Assembly: GCF_003671765.1 (NCBI RefSeq)
Contig: NZ_QPIB01000012.1
Span: 325,339-389,338, forward strand
Length of the DNA: 64,000 nucleotides
DNA from: Xenophilus sp. E41
GTDB taxonomy: Bacteria; Pseudomonadota; Gammaproteobacteria; Burkholderiales; Burkholderiaceae_C
Direction of reading: 5' to 3'
Part shown: positions 62,951-64,000 of the stretch, piece after piece
Numbering within the stretch: position 1 is the first letter of the stretch
Layout of the letters: the number at the start of each line of letters is the position of its first letter
Notes under the pieces: generated by a model
What the model saw: only the letters and a program-made list of their open reading frames with translations
The model's database searches: none
What the model was told of the DNA's origin: nothing
Program-made: the position numbers and the translations under genes

Positions 62951-64000
62951 CTACTTCTGGATGTGCCAGTACACCCGGCCCTTGGACTGCCGGAACGCCG
63001 ACGCCGACGAGGCCTCGCGCGGCTGCAGCCGGTTCTGCTCGGCCCCGATCACGATGTCGTGCGTGGTGCCGTTGTCGTCCTGCACGCGGTAGGCGGTGGG
63101 CGCGAATGCCAGGCCGCCGCCGTCGATGTCCTGCACGCGGCCCTGGCCGTTGGCGTAGTTCAGGTTGTAGACCCTGGCGGCGCCCAGGTCGCTCTTGCAC
63201 ATCTGGGTCGAAGAGGGGTCGGTGGGGATGTGCGTGCTGAAGGTCGTCACCCCCTGCACGGTGATCGACGAGGTGACGACCTGCTCGCCCGCACCCATCG
63301 GCAGGTACCAGCCCTTCTTGACGCTCAGGTCGATGCCCGTCACGCCGGCGTTGCCCAGCGAAGCCGTGCACAGCACCCCCCAGCCGTTGCAGTTGCCGGT
63401 CTCGGCGCTGAGCCAGCTGCTGGTCGTGGGCTGGTCCACGAGCATGTAGAAGCGATTGCTCACCGAGAGCGCGTTGGTGTAGTAGCGCAGCGGCTTCTCG
63501 CGGTCGCCCGAACCGATCATGATGACGTTGGCCCCGCTGCTGTCCGTCACCACGTCGGGGCCGAACAGGAACTTGCGGTTGGGCGCACAGGTCGGCGTGG
63601 TGCCGGGCGCGGTCGGGAGGGTGTCGCAGCCCAGCGCGGCGATCCGGGTCATGGTCCAGCCGCTGGGCGCGCTGCTGCCGATGTCGATGCGGTAGACGTT
63701 GCCGCCGAGGTCGGCCGCGTAGGCCATGGTCGCCTTGCCCGTGGCATCGGTGAGCAGCGTCACCTCGCCGGAGACGGCGCGCTCGGTGTCGAAGGTCTTG
63801 AGCACCGTGCCGCTGGCGGCATCGAGCACGTACACATGGTTGCCCTTGGTGGTGGCGGTGGCACAGGCAGGCGTGGCGGCATCTACGTCCTCGCAGGCGT
63901 CGTAGCCGCCGCCGAACATGACCAGCGGCTGCGTGCCGGCGCCGTAACCCTGGGCCATCAGCACCTTGGCCGCGGACCAGGTCTGGCCGATCCCGCTCAT
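62951..64000 (-). CDS. pilY1: PilY1 C-terminal part (5' end outside window)
   Basis: At least 349 residues of the C-terminal beta-propeller of PilY1, with W-S-A-A-K-V-L, M-F-G-G-G-Y-D and G-N-V-Y-R-I-D-I blades and conserved Cys pairs. The frame is open at 64000, so the N-terminal part, usually a von Willebrand-type domain, lies beyond the window. PilY1 caps type IV pili and affects twitching and adhesion. Co-transcribed with the FimT-like gene. Confidence 0.9.
   Translation of the reverse strand: MSGIGQTWSAAKVLMAQGYGAGTQPLVMFGGGYDACEDVDAATPACATATTKGNHVYVLDAASGTVLKTFDTERAVSGEVTLLTDATGKATMAYAADLGGNVYRIDIGSSAPSGWTMTRIAALGCDTLPTAPGTTPTCAPNRKFLFGPDVVTDSSGANVIMIGSGDREKPLRYYTNALSVSNRFYMLVDQPTTSSWLSAETGNCNGWGVLCTASLGNAGVTGIDLSVKKGWYLPMGAGEQVVTSSITVQGVTTFSTHIPTDPSSTQMCKSDLGAARVYNLNYANGQGRVQDIDGGGLAFAPTAYRVQDDNGTTHDIVIGAEQNRLQPREASSASAFRQSKGRVYWHIQK

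Overview
The window is a high-GC chromosomal segment from a betaproteobacterium, most probably family Comamonadaceae (Burkholderiales, Variovorax/Acidovorax-like). Evidence: uniform GC-rich coding, the pgk-pyk-fba-purC and purE-purK-tsaC gene sets, the def/fmt versus dprA/smg divergent locus, secDF-yajC, Bug-type solute receptors, and at least seven copies of a short interspersed element whose core looks like GCTATC-N5/6-GTAGC and which I know from this family. I see no tRNA, rRNA or CRISPR array.

Layout. 1-3.4 kb: 3' part of a large type V autotransporter with four 204-bp passenger repeats and a clear terminator. 3.4-10.1 kb: tsaB-rimI-UDG-like operon with a DMT exporter in front, a DUF3253 gene, a DeoR regulator divergent from a NudK-like hydrolase, and PBP4 (dacB). 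10.1-10.55 kb is gene-free and repeat-bearing. 10.55-15 kb: a secreted lipase-like lipoprotein and the purE-purK-tsaC operon. 15-27 kb: cnoX, a META lipoprotein, then the most unusual part: a membrane-anchored patatin-like phospholipase followed 19 bp later by a 1177-residue protein that joins an unknown N-terminal domain, a DyP-type peroxidase and a cytochrome P450-like domain. Facing it are a LuxR-type regulator, a CRP/FNR regulator and a class III cyclase/ATPase/TPR protein on the opposite strand. 27-33 kb: purC, fba, an alpha/beta hydrolase, pyk, pgk. 33-39.7 kb: a LysR-controlled catabolic cluster (VOC protein, hydrolase, FAD hydroxylase, DUF2783, MBL-fold protein, Bug receptor). 39.8-46 kb: def-lipoprotein-fmt-azlC-azlD on one strand, LysM-dprA-smg on the other. 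46-52 kb: DUF1631 protein and yajC-secD-secF. 52-56.6 kb: fused indolepyruvate ferredoxin oxidoreductase with a divergent Lrp/AsnC regulator. 56.6-60 kb: two tandem paralogous small genes (one with a SHOCT tail), a LexA-box-preceded DUF3072 gene, an MFS transporter with an extra C-terminal domain. 60-64 kb: DUF5666 lipoprotein and DUF6502 protein (overlapping genes), a FimT/GspH minor pilin and the 3' end of pilY1, cut by the window end.

How parts work together. tsaB and tsaC both serve t6A tRNA modification; purC, purE and purK serve IMP synthesis, and the 14.96-27.1 kb block sits between purC and purE, which I remember as adjacent in relatives, so this block looks like an insertion into a core cluster. 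My leading candidate for an undescribed system is the patatin plus DyP-P450 pair: a lipase that could release acyl chains and a double-haem enzyme that could oxidise them, by loose analogy with the fungal dioxygenase-P450 fusions that make oxylipins. Smaller leads are the LexA-box/DUF3072 unit with an apparent CTG start, a 68-bp element placed 10-11 bp after two unrelated stop codons, and the interspersed element lying in frame inside purK and cnoX.
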